Positions 1 through 6,595 of a stretch of DNA of 11,582 nucleotides are shown piece by piece (the stretch's first letter is position 1; each line of letters begins with the position of its first letter). A program made the translations under genes and the position numbers. Origin of the DNA: VRUE01 sp040879985 (GTDB taxonomy: Bacteria > Actinomycetota > Thermoleophilia > Solirubrobacterales > 70-9); the NCBI GenBank assembly GCA_040879985.1, contig JBBDJH010000019.1, positions 1 to 11,582 of the forward strand, in the 5' to 3' direction. Under the pieces are notes generated by a model. That model was not told the DNA's origin. It saw only the letters and a list, made by a program, of their open reading frames with translations, and ran no database searches.

Positions 1-193
1 TGCCTCAGTCACAAACGGCCTACTCAAGATAATTCTGGACCCGGAATAACACGAATTATCCGGAGTTCCGGATAATCGATGACCATTGACAGCTAAGCGC
101 TGGGGTAGAACCACCCCCAACGAGAGGTATCCCATGAATCAGCTACCCGAGCGAACCCGCTTGGCGACTCGCGCTGCGCGTTTCGCTAATCCC
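1..193. other. AT-rich intergenic spacer at left edge
   Basis: No convincing gene lies here. The stretch is visibly richer in A and T than the rest of the window. It holds two operator-like palindromes (about 32-47 and 55-76). A TTGACA hexamer sits at 86-91, but it lacks a properly spaced -10. A plausible ribosome-binding site with ATG follows at 122-136 and opens only a 26-codon frame. The gene left of position 1 is not visible, so I cannot tell whether this is a promoter region, a remnant of a decayed gene, or the end of an acquired segment. Confidence 0.5.
55..76. promoter_or_regulatory. Perfect 22-bp palindrome, operator-like
   Basis: Two 10-bp arms, ATTATCCGGA and TCCGGATAAT, are exact reverse complements around a 2-bp GT centre. 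A weaker copy lies just upstream at 32-47 (ATTCTGG, AC, CCGGAAT; one mismatched pair, also a 2-bp centre). The two centres are 26 bp apart. Two dyads with a shared TCCGGA-like core and the same spacer length suggest paired sites for a dimeric repressor. The right arm ends in GATAAT, a possible -10 element. No T-tract follows, so an intrinsic terminator is unlikely. The regulated gene and the binding protein are unknown. Confidence 0.45.
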
Positions 194-214
194 TCAATTA
201 GGTCGCCGTTTTGA
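134..214 (+). CDS. Doubtful 26-codon ORF
   Basis: An ATG at 134 is preceded by GAGAGG at 122-127 with 6 bases between, one of the few Shine-Dalgarno-like sites in the window. The frame runs 26 codons (starting MNQLPERTRLATRAARF) to TGA at 212-214 and is rich in Arg and Ala. Its last 21 bases overlap the 3' end of the glycosyltransferase gene on the other strand. I recognise no family. It may be a small protein, a leader peptide, a truncated gene remnant, or chance. The ribosome-binding site is the only positive evidence. Confidence 0.2.
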   Translation: MNQLPERTRLATRAARFANPSIRSPF

Positions 215-1048
215 GTATCCGCCGGTTCGAGAGGGTCCCCCTCTTCTCTCGACGAGGGCGCCTGTGGCGACGGCAAGCTGGGCGACGACGACAAGGGCAC
301 CGGCTCCAGCCCCGGCCGCGAAGCCTGCCCGCAGCAAGCCAACGTAAAAGCTGGGCGAGCCGAGGCGGCGTTCAGTATCAGCGGAGCGGAAGCGGGCGGC
401 TCCCTTTCCGTAGCGGTACTGCTGGCGCAGGAAGGAGCTTGCGGTGAGCCCGGGGCGGTGGACGACGACGGCGTCGGCGACGAAGTTGGGGGCGGCGTTG
501 CGTGCGGCAGCTCTCGCCGCCCAGTCGCGGTCCTCGCCGGCCGCCAGTGGGAAGGACTCGTCGAAGGGGAGTTGTTCGAGCAGGGCGCGCGAGCAGGCGA
601 GGTTGCAGGTGGGCGCGAAGCCGGGGGAGGGCGAGCCGGGGGAGGAGGCGGACTGCTGCAGGTGGTCGGCGATCGCTTGCCAGGCGCGGTCGGCCGGGCT
701 CGCGTCCGGCGCCGTCACGGTTCGGCCGGCGGCGCTTCCCGCTGCGCCGGCGAGGATCGGCGCGGCGAGCGCTTGCGCCCAGCCGGGTTCGGGCTCGCAG
801 TCGTCGTCGCTGAAGCAGACGACGTCGCCCGCCGCCGCCCGCGCCCCGGCGTTTCGCGCCGCCGCCGGCCCCTCTCCCTCGAGGCGGAGCAGCCGCGCGC
901 CGGCCGCGGCGACGACCTCCGCCACCGCCGCCTCGGCCCGCGAGCCGTCGTCGACGACGACGACCTCGTGCGCGCCTGCCAGCGCCGCCAGGCAGCGCCG
1001 CAGTTTCTCCGGGCGGTCCCTGGTCGGCACGACGACCGAGACGCTCAT
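194..1048 (-). CDS. Family 2 glycosyltransferase
   Basis: A 284-residue protein with a GT-A fold typical of family 2 glycosyltransferases, which move a sugar from a nucleotide-sugar donor to a lipid, polysaccharide or protein acceptor. The N-terminus shows the nucleotide-binding strand MSVSVVVPTRDRP and then VVVVDDGS (DDG at 33-35). A DDD metal site is at 81-83 (FSDDDCEPEPGW), and an acidic GEDRDW motif at 171-176 would hold the catalytic base. A hydrophobic segment at about 235-266 could anchor it to the inner face of the membrane. Its ATG lies 24 bp after the ligA stop on the same strand, so it is probably the last gene of a surE-ligA unit. A GAGGGG about 15 bases upstream is a poor ribosome-binding site. 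The last 15 or so residues are basic, Gly-rich and run into the AT-rich spacer, so they may be a recent C-terminal extension. Donor and acceptor cannot be told from sequence. Confidence 0.85.
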   Translation of the reverse strand: MSVSVVVPTRDRPEKLRRCLAALAGAHEVVVVDDGSRAEAAVAEVVAAAGARLLRLEGEGPAAARNAGARAAAGDVVCFSDDDCEPEPGWAQALAAPILAGAAGSAAGRTVTAPDASPADRAWQAIADHLQQSASSPGSPSPGFAPTCNLACSRALLEQLPFDESFPLAAGEDRDWAARAAARNAAPNFVADAVVVHRPGLTASSFLRQQYRYGKGAARFRSADTERRLGSPSFYVGLLRAGFAAGAGAGALVVVAQLAVATGALVERRGGPSRTGGYSKRRPN

Positions 1049-1072
1049 AGGAGAATCTTCCCCTCGTTCATC

Positions 1073-3094
1073 TCATCGGCTCAGCAGCGCGCGCAGGCCC
1101 GCTTCGTCGAGGATCTCGGTCTCGAGCCGCTCCGCCTTGGCCAGCTTCGAGCCGGGGTTGCCGCCGGCGACCACGTAGTCGGTCTTCTTCGAAACGGAGT
1201 TGACCACCTTGCCGCCGGCCGCCTTGATCGCTGCGGCGGCCTGCTCGCGGGTCAGCTCCGGCAGCGTGCCGGTCAGGACCAGCGTCCGGCCGTCCAGCGG
1301 TCCGCCGGTGGCGCGCCGTTCGGAAGGGTCCCCCTCGAGGCGCAGGCCCTTTTCGCGCAGCTTCTCGACCAGCGCCCAGGTCGGCTCGTCGGCGAGCGAC
1401 TCGGCGATCTGCACGGCCATGATCGGGCCGACCCCCTCGACCTCCTCGATCCGCTCCGGGTCCGCTTCGCGCAGGGCGTCGATCGAGCCGAAATGACCGG
1501 CCAGCGCCTCGGCGGTGACCGCGCCGACGCCGGGCAGCCCCAGCGCGTAGAGGACTCGTTTGAACGGTCGCTTGCGCGAGGCCTCGATCGCGGCGACCAG
1601 GTTGCGGGCCGATACCTCGCCGAGCCTCTCGAGGCCGGCCAGCCGTTCCTCGTCGAGCTCGTAGATATCGGCGACGTCCTCGATCAGGCCTTCCTCGAGG
1701 AAGCGCAGTGCCTGCTTCTCGCCCAAGCCGTCGATGTCCATCGTGCCACGGCTGACGAAGTGCTTGACGTGCTGGAAGGACTGGCCCGGACAGCCCTGCC
1801 TGTTGGGGCAGATCGAGAAGACGGCGTCCTCGGGCTTGACGGTCGGCGTGCCGCAGGCCGGGCACTTCTTCGGCGGCTTCGGTTTGCGCGCGCCCTTCTT
1901 GCGCCGCTGGCTGAGCGGCGCCACCACCTGCGGGATCACGTCGCCGGCCCGCATCACCACCACCTCGTCGCCGACCCGCACGTCCTTGCGCGCCAGGTCC
2001 TCCTCGTTGTGCAGGGTCGCGGTCGAGACGGTGACGCCGCCGACGTGGACCGGCTCGAGCATCGCGAAGGGCACCAGGTGACCGCTGCGGCCGACGTTCC
2101 AGATGACGTCGCGCAGCACCGTGGTCGCCGTCGTCGGCGCGAACTTCCAGGCGATCGCCCAGCGCGGCTCGCGGCCGGCGACGCCCAGCTGCCGCCACAG
2201 CGCCCGCTCGTCGATCTTGACGACGACCCCGTCGATCTCGTAGTCGAGCTGCTCGCGCCGCTCCTCCCACCAGCGGCAGCGCTTCACGGTCGAGTCGATT
2301 CCCCCGTGGTGGGCGGTGTCGGGGTTGACCTTGAAGCCGCGCCCGGCGAGCCACTCCAGCTCCTCGCCGTGGGTCGCCAGCTCGAGCCCGCGGACGGCGC
2401 CGATCCCGTAGCACCAGATCGAGAGCGGCCGTTCCGCGGCCAGCGCCGGGTCGAGCTGGCGGATCGAGCCGGCGGCCGAGTTGCGCGGGTTGGCGAAGGC
2501 CGGCTCGCCGGCCGCGGCGCGGCGCTCGTTGAGGGCTTTGAAGTCGGCGATCGGCAGGTAGACCTCGCCGCGCACCTCGACCAGCGGCGGCGCCCCCTCG
2601 ATGCCCAGCGGGATCGCCCCGATCGTGCGCAGGTTGCGGGTCACGTCCTCGCCGACGCGGCCGTCGCCGCGGGTCGCGCCGCGGGTCAGCACGCCGTCCT
2701 CGTAGGTCAGCGAGATCGCCAGCCCGTCGATCTTCGGCTCGGTCGTGTAGCTGAACTCGGCGGCGCCGATGTCGAGCCGCTTGAGCTGGTTGCGCACCCG
2801 CGTCTCCCAGGCGCGCAGCTCATCCTCGCTGCGGGCGTTGGCGAGCGAGAGCATCGGCTCGGCGTGCTCGACCTGCTCGAAGCGCTGCAGCGGCGGCGCC
2901 CCGACCCGCTGGGTCGGCGAGTCGGGGGTGCTCAGGTCGGGGTGCTCGGCCTCGATCGCGCGCAGCTCGTCGAGCAGCTCGTCGTACTCGTCGTCGCCGA
3001 TCGTCGGGTCGTCGAGGACGTAGTAGCGGTGGTTGTGCGTGGCGAGCCGGCGGCGCAGCTCCGCGGCCCGCTTCTCGGCGGAGGCGGCGCTCAC
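1073..3094 (-). CDS. ligA: NAD-dependent DNA ligase LigA
   Basis: Seals nicks in duplex DNA during replication and repair, using NAD+ to form a ligase-AMP intermediate. With the GTG start at 3094 the protein has 673 residues, normal for LigA. Domains in order: Ia, which grips NMN (HNHRYYVLDDP, 20-30); the adenylation domain with catalytic K121 in KIDG and YEIDGVVVKID at 285-295; an OB fold (about 320-400); a four-Cys zinc finger (C411, C414, C429, C435, with the C-x5-C second pair also found in mycobacterial LigA); helix-hairpin-helix repeats including LPGVGAVTA and VEGVGP; and a C-terminal BRCT domain (about 598-673). I chose GTG 3094 because it shares a GTGA with the surE stop, suggesting translational coupling, and because homologues start about 20 residues before HNHRYY. 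A TTG at 3139 would add 15 residues and overlap surE by 49 bp, which is less likely. Confidence 0.96.
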   Translation of the reverse strand: MSAASAEKRAAELRRRLATHNHRYYVLDDPTIGDDEYDELLDELRAIEAEHPDLSTPDSPTQRVGAPPLQRFEQVEHAEPMLSLANARSEDELRAWETRVRNQLKRLDIGAAEFSYTTEPKIDGLAISLTYEDGVLTRGATRGDGRVGEDVTRNLRTIGAIPLGIEGAPPLVEVRGEVYLPIADFKALNERRAAAGEPAFANPRNSAAGSIRQLDPALAAERPLSIWCYGIGAVRGLELATHGEELEWLAGRGFKVNPDTAHHGGIDSTVKRCRWWEERREQLDYEIDGVVVKIDERALWRQLGVAGREPRWAIAWKFAPTTATTVLRDVIWNVGRSGHLVPFAMLEPVHVGGVTVSTATLHNEEDLARKDVRVGDEVVVMRAGDVIPQVVAPLSQRRKKGARKPKPPKKCPACGTPTVKPEDAVFSICPNRQGCPGQSFQHVKHFVSRGTMDIDGLGEKQALRFLEEGLIEDVADIYELDEERLAGLERLGEVSARNLVAAIEASRKRPFKRVLYALGLPGVGAVTAEALAGHFGSIDALREADPERIEEVEGVGPIMAVQIAESLADEPTWALVEKLREKGLRLEGDPSERRATGGPLDGRTLVLTGTLPELTREQAAAAIKAAGGKVVNSVSKKTDYVVAGGNPGSKLAKAERLETEILDEAGLRALLSR

Positions 3095-3903
3095 ACGGAT
3101 GAGCGAGGGCCGGCCGCGAGCATCTCCTCGAAGCGCCAACCGCGCAGCCGCTCGAGGCCGCCGTGGTCGGTCAGGTCGAAGTGGATCGGGGTCACCGATA
3201 TGCGCCCCTGGGCGACCGCGTTGAGGTCGGTGCCGGCTTCGTCGCGGTAGGAGGGCTCGAAGCCGTAGATCTCATAGTGGCGGCGTCCCTGCTCGTCCTC
3301 GGAGACGAGCTTCAGCTCGTCGTCGTAGAGCCGCTTGCCGAGCTTGGTGACCTCGACGCCGCCCGCCTCGCCGGCCGGGAAGTTGACGTTCACCAGGGTC
3401 TCGGGGGGCATCGGCTCCTCGATCAGGCGGCGGACGAGCTGGGCGGCGAAGGGAGCGGCGACGCCGAAGTCGAAGCGCCCGCTGACGTAGCCCATGCCGC
3501 CGCCGGAGGACTGCTGGGAGAGGGCGACGGCCGGGATACCGAGCACGATCCCCTCGAGCGCCGCCGCGACCGTCCCCGAGTAGGTGATGTCGTCACCCAG
3601 GTTGGCGCCGTGGTTGATCCCGGCGACGATCAGGTCGGGGCGCTCCCCACCGAGGCCGAGGTCGGCGAAGCGGACGCAGTCGACCGGCGTGCCGCCGGTC
3701 GCAAAACCGCGGTCGCCGTCGCCGAACTCGACCTCTTCGACCTTCAGCGGCGAGCGCGTCGTGATGCTGCGCGCCGTCGCGCTGCGGTTCGAATCGGGGG
3801 CGATCACCTCCAGCTCCACCCCGTCCAGCTCGCGCAGCGCCCGCCGCGCCGCCTGCAGCCCAGGCGCCGAGATCCCGTCGTCGTTGGTCAGCAGGACACG
3901 CAT
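3091..3903 (-). CDS. surE: 5'/3'-nucleotidase SurE
   Basis: Metal-dependent cytoplasmic phosphatase that removes phosphate from nucleoside 5'- and 3'-monophosphates, linked in other bacteria to stationary-phase survival. The 270-residue length is typical of the family. The N-terminal LLTNDDGISAPG gives metal ligands D8 and D9. S41 in APDSNRSATA and N97 in AGINHGANLGDD match the Ser and Asn that complete the metal site. GTVAAALEG follows, as in homologues. The ATG at 3903 has no Shine-Dalgarno; instead TAGAAT lies 7 bases upstream, so the mRNA is probably leaderless and surE probably has its own promoter although dacB is only 55 bp upstream on the same strand. The stop overlaps the ligA start (GTGA). 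Confidence 0.94.
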   Translation of the reverse strand: MRVLLTNDDGISAPGLQAARRALRELDGVELEVIAPDSNRSATARSITTRSPLKVEEVEFGDGDRGFATGGTPVDCVRFADLGLGGERPDLIVAGINHGANLGDDITYSGTVAAALEGIVLGIPAVALSQQSSGGGMGYVSGRFDFGVAAPFAAQLVRRLIEEPMPPETLVNVNFPAGEAGGVEVTKLGKRLYDDELKLVSEDEQGRRHYEIYGFEPSYRDEAGTDLNAVAQGRISVTPIHFDLTDHGGLERLRGWRFEEMLAAGPRSSV

Positions 3904-3910
3904 GGGAGCG

Positions 3911-3916
3911 ATTCTA
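3911..3916 (-). promoter_or_regulatory. Candidate -10 box for leaderless surE mRNA
   Basis: Read on the minus strand the sequence is TAGAAT, then seven bases, then the surE ATG. That spacing would place the transcription start at or next to the A of the ATG. No clear -35 is visible. The match is to the TANNNT-N6-8-start pattern described for leaderless genes in actinobacteria. Confidence 0.5.
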
Positions 3917-3958
3917 GGGAGGGCGAAGGAAGGCTCGCCGCCGCGGCTCGCCCGGCCG

Positions 3959-5197
3959 TCAGTAAGAGGCGACGAGCCCGGCGATCCTGTCCTGGGCGGC
4001 GCGGGCCGCGGTGGTGCTGTATATGCCGTTCATCAGGACCGAGAAGGCGATCGTCTTGTCGCTGCGGTTGAAGCAGTAGCCGGAGAGCGCGCTGACGCCG
4101 GTCAGGGTGCCGGTCTTGACGCGGCACCGACCCTCGGCTGCGCTGCCGCGGGTGCGCGTGGCGACGGTGCCGGTGCGGCCGGTCAGGGCGAGGCTCTGGA
4201 TGAACGGGTCGGCGAGGCGCTCGGTGCGCATCGAGCGCAGCAACCGGACCACCTGCAGCGGCGAGGCGCGGTTGGTGCGGGTCAGGCCGGAGCCGTCGGC
4301 GGCCCGCACGCCGGATCCCCGGCCGCGGGCGAAGCGCTCCACCACGGCGCCCCCGGCGCCGGTGCTGCCGGCCCCGCCGAAGTGGGCCCCGACCAGCTTG
4401 AGCAGCATCTCGGCGTAGAAGTTGTTCGAGTAGACGTTGGTCGTCACGGCGAGCTGGGCGATCGTCGGCGAGCGGACCGTGGCGAGCGGCTCGGCGCCGG
4501 CGGGCGTTCCGGCGAGGGCGATGCCGGAGCGGACAGCGACCCCGCCCTTGCGCAGCGAGCCACCCAGCTTGGTGGCTGCGAGCAGGGCCGGGTCGGAGGC
4601 GAAGCCGCCGCCGTGGGAGGTGCTGTAGCCGGAGTTGAAGGAGAGGCCGGAGAGGGGGCCGATCCAGGGGCTGGTGGCGAAGCCGGAGTCGGGCACGCCG
4701 CGCAGCCGGTCGAACACGGAGTCGTCGGCGAGCAGTCTGCCGGTCACCTGCCGCACGCCGGTGCTCCGCAGCCCCCGCCGCAGGGCGAACAGGTTGGTGC
4801 CGATTCCGCCCCGGAAGCGGTTGAGGAAGGCCGGCGAGCCGAGCGCCGGGTCGCCGCCGCCCCTCAGGTAGAGATTGCCGCGCAGTATCCCGTCGCGGCC
4901 GGGCGCCCGCTCGGCCAGCAGCGTCGTCTCGATCCGGTAACGCGGACCGAGCCGCGCCAGCGCGGCCGCCGTCGTGAACAGCTTCATGTTCGAGGCGAGC
5001 GTCCGCGGCCGCCCGGCCGCCCGCGCGCAGAGAACCCTGCCGCTATCGGCATCGACCACGAGCAACCCACTCGCGCCGCCACCGCCACGCACCAACCGGT
5101 TCTTCATCTCCCCACAGCTCCTGCTCGCCCCCGCGGCAGCGGATGGCAGCAGCGCCAGCACGGCAAGGGCCGCGAGCAGAATCGCCACTCGTCTCAT
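3959..5197 (-). CDS. dacB: D-alanyl-D-alanine carboxypeptidase/endopeptidase, PBP4 type (peptidase S13)
   Basis: An exported penicillin-binding protein of class C type 4 that trims the terminal D-Ala from peptidoglycan stem peptides and/or cuts cross-links. The 412-residue protein starts with a signal peptide (MRR, hydrophobic 5-19, then SAAAGAS with a likely cleavage site near residue 23). All three penicillin-binding motifs are present: SNMK with nucleophile S69 and K72, the SNN triad at 257-259, and KTG at 361-363. GNLYLRGGGDPAL (108-120) is characteristic of the S13 family. It is shorter than E. coli PBP4, so the inserted domain II is probably reduced. I chose the ATG at 5197 because it puts the signal peptide at the very N-terminus; the open frame extends 51 codons further but through a Pro-rich region and the inverted repeat. 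There is no leaderless signature at this start. It diverges from the phospholipase gene. Confidence 0.9.
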   Translation of the reverse strand: MRRVAILLAALAVLALLPSAAAGASRSCGEMKNRLVRGGGGASGLLVVDADSGRVLCARAAGRPRTLASNMKLFTTAAALARLGPRYRIETTLLAERAPGRDGILRGNLYLRGGGDPALGSPAFLNRFRGGIGTNLFALRRGLRSTGVRQVTGRLLADDSVFDRLRGVPDSGFATSPWIGPLSGLSFNSGYSTSHGGGFASDPALLAATKLGGSLRKGGVAVRSGIALAGTPAGAEPLATVRSPTIAQLAVTTNVYSNNFYAEMLLKLVGAHFGGAGSTGAGGAVVERFARGRGSGVRAADGSGLTRTNRASPLQVVRLLRSMRTERLADPFIQSLALTGRTGTVATRTRGSAAEGRCRVKTGTLTGVSALSGYCFNRSDKTIAFSVLMNGIYSTTAARAAQDRIAGLVASY

Positions 5198-5214
5198 CCC
5201 AGATTCCAACACCG

Positions 5215-5245
5215 AAGTTAGACAAGGTAGCGGTGGTGACGTTCC
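5215..5245 (-). promoter_or_regulatory. Possible ECF-sigma-type promoter for dacB
   Basis: On the minus strand, GGAAC (5241-5245) is followed by 17 bases and then GTCTAAC (from 5223 downward). GGAAC with a short GTC/GTT-type -10 is the usual shape of promoters read by extracytoplasmic-function sigma factors in actinobacteria, some of which control envelope genes. The alternative is a housekeeping -10, TAACTT, at 5215-5220. Either would leave a 5' untranslated region of roughly 10-15 bases. This rests on motif shape only. Confidence 0.25.
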
Positions 5246-5248
5246 GAG

Positions 5249-5376
5249 GGGGAGGGGTAGGGGGTGTCCCCGCGGCAGCGGCGTCCTCTTTTTCGCCCCG
5301 GCAGCCTGCGGGCGCCAGCTTCGAGAGTCCCCAGGCGAAAAACCCAGCAACGCGGGGACACCCCCTACCCCTCCCC
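5249..5376. repeat. 128-bp nested inverted repeat between divergent promoters
   Basis: The outer arms are 26 bp each and perfectly complementary: 5249-5274 (beginning GGGGAGGGGTAGGGGGTG) and 5351-5376. Inside, a second perfect 9-bp pair, TTTTTCGCC (5289-5297) and GGCGAAAAA (5334-5342), surrounds a 36-base centre. The arms are strongly asymmetric, one strand almost all G and the other C. The element sits wholly between the proposed start sites of dacB and the phospholipase gene, so it is probably not in either mRNA. I see no flanking target duplication. It could be a small non-autonomous mobile or REP-like repeat, a cruciform-forming site, or a binding site shared by both promoters. Confidence 0.85.
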
Positions 5377-5399
5377 GGCAACACGCCCGCCCTCTCTGG

Positions 5400-5405
5400 G
5401 ATAAT
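5400..5405 (+). promoter_or_regulatory. Candidate -10 box for leaderless phospholipase mRNA
   Basis: GATAAT lies eight bases before the ATG at 5414 and only two before the ATG at 5408. Transcription would start near 5412-5414, which favours the second ATG. A weak -35-like GCAACA (5378-5383) stands 16 bases upstream, right beside the inverted-repeat arm. Confidence 0.45.
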
Positions 5406-5413
5406 CCATGTTT

Positions 5414-6595
5414 ATGGGCAAGGTCGTCGACATAGAGGCCCCGACCCGCCGCAAGCGCGGCAAGGGCCGCAAACGCCCGTCGAAGACGGCCCTGGTCCTC
5501 GGAGGCGGCGGTTTTACCGGCGGCGTCTACGAGATCGGCGCCCTGCGCGCGCTCGACCTGCTGGCGGTCAACAGCACGGTCAACAACTTTGACGTCTACG
5601 TCGGCACCAGCGCCGGCTCGTTCGTCGCGACGATGCTCGCCAACGGCGTCACCCCCGACGAAATGATGCAGGTGATCAACGAGCGCGAGCCCTCCGAGTT
5701 CGACGACCTCGACCTCAGCAAGGTGCTCAAATTCAACTACCTCGGCTTCCTCCAGAAGGCGGCGCTGCTGCCGCTGCGCACCGCCGAGCTGATGCGCCGC
5801 CTGGTTCAGATGGGCGACTTCTCGGCGATCGACATCGGCGTCGGCCTCGCCGAGGCGCTGCCCTCCGGCCTCTACTCGAACGCCGGCATCGCCGACTACG
5901 TCGAGCAGTCGCTCAGCGACGCCGGCCGGGTCAACGACTTCCGCCTGCTCGATCGCGAGCTCTATCTGACCGCGACCGACCTCGATACCTGCGAGCGCCT
6001 CGTCTTCGGCGAGCCGGGCTGGGACGACGTGCCGATCTCCAAGGCGATCGAGTGCTCGACCGCGCTACCCGTCGTCTACAAGCCGGTCGACCTGAAGGGC
6101 CGCCAGCTGGTCGACGGCGGCATCCGCTCGACCACCAACGTCGACATCGCGGTCGAGAAGGGCGCCAAGTTCATCGTCGTCGTCAACCCCCTGGTCCCCT
6201 ACGTCAACGACTTCGAGCAGACGATCCCGACGGTCTTCGGCACCCGCGTGCGGCGGGTCGCCGACATGGGCCTGCCGGCGATCGCCAACCAGGCCTTCCG
6301 CCTGATCGCCCACGCCCGCCTGCAGCAGGCGGTCGAGATGTGGCAGGAGAAGTACCCCGGCGTCGACATCGTCCTGATCGAGCCCGAGCCCAACGACGAG
6401 CTGATGTTCGGCACGCCGATCATGGATTACTCGCGGCGGCTGACGATCGCCCGCCACGGCTTCGAGTCGGTAACCGCGGCGCTCGCCCAGGACTACGATC
6501 GCTTCAAGGAGATCGCCGAGCGCCACGGCCTGGAGATCTCCGAGCGCCGCGTCCGCCGCGCGGTCGAGCGCGAGAAGGAATCTCAGCCCGCGTAG
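5414..6595 (+). CDS. Patatin-like phospholipase
   Basis: A 393-residue serine acyl hydrolase with a patatin fold, expected to release fatty acids from phospholipids or related lipids by a Ser-Asp dyad. The glycine-rich oxyanion loop GGGGFTGG lies near residues 30-37, the nucleophile elbow GTSAGS gives Ser at about residue 66, and DGGIRS gives the Asp partner at about 234. The basic N-terminus (RRKRGKGRKRPSK) could touch acidic membrane lipid; there is no signal peptide or membrane span, so it should act in the cytoplasm. I start it at ATG 5414 because the -10 at 5400-5405 would make a leaderless transcript; ATG 5408 would add two residues. The 3' end overlaps the 3' end of the acyl-CoA ligase on the other strand by 13 bp. 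The substrate is unknown; lysophospholipid, triacylglycerol or other acyl esters are all possible. Confidence 0.9.
   Translation: MGKVVDIEAPTRRKRGKGRKRPSKTALVLGGGGFTGGVYEIGALRALDLLAVNSTVNNFDVYVGTSAGSFVATMLANGVTPDEMMQVINEREPSEFDDLDLSKVLKFNYLGFLQKAALLPLRTAELMRRLVQMGDFSAIDIGVGLAEALPSGLYSNAGIADYVEQSLSDAGRVNDFRLLDRELYLTATDLDTCERLVFGEPGWDDVPISKAIECSTALPVVYKPVDLKGRQLVDGGIRSTTNVDIAVEKGAKFIVVVNPLVPYVNDFEQTIPTVFGTRVRRVADMGLPAIANQAFRLIAHARLQQAVEMWQEKYPGVDIVLIEPEPNDELMFGTPIMDYSRRLTIARHGFESVTAALAQDYDRFKEIAERHGLEISERRVRRAVEREKESQPA

Noticed and set aside
55..76. Intrinsic terminator hairpin
   Set aside because: A 2-base loop and no T-tract; the symmetry fits an operator better.
86..111. Promoter TTGACA...TAGAAC
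   Set aside because: The hexamers are only 14 bases apart, too short for a normal sigma-70-type promoter.
3095..3139. TTG start for ligA giving 688 residues
   Set aside because: It would overlap surE by 49 bp and add a non-conserved tail; the GTG at 3094 gives a GTGA overlap and normal length.
458..3250. A 930-codon plus-strand open frame
   Set aside because: It lies antisense to the glycosyltransferase, ligA and surE, has low-complexity Arg/Gly/Ala-rich composition and no domain; long antisense frames are expected at this GC content.
5248..5264. G-quadruplex in the G-rich arm
   Set aside because: Only three runs of four or more G are present close together, so a stable four-tract quadruplex is not supported; the runs are explained as part of the inverted repeat.
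5198..5350. N-terminal extension of the dacB product
   Set aside because: The extra 51 codons are Pro-rich, run through the inverted repeat, and would bury the signal peptide inside the protein.
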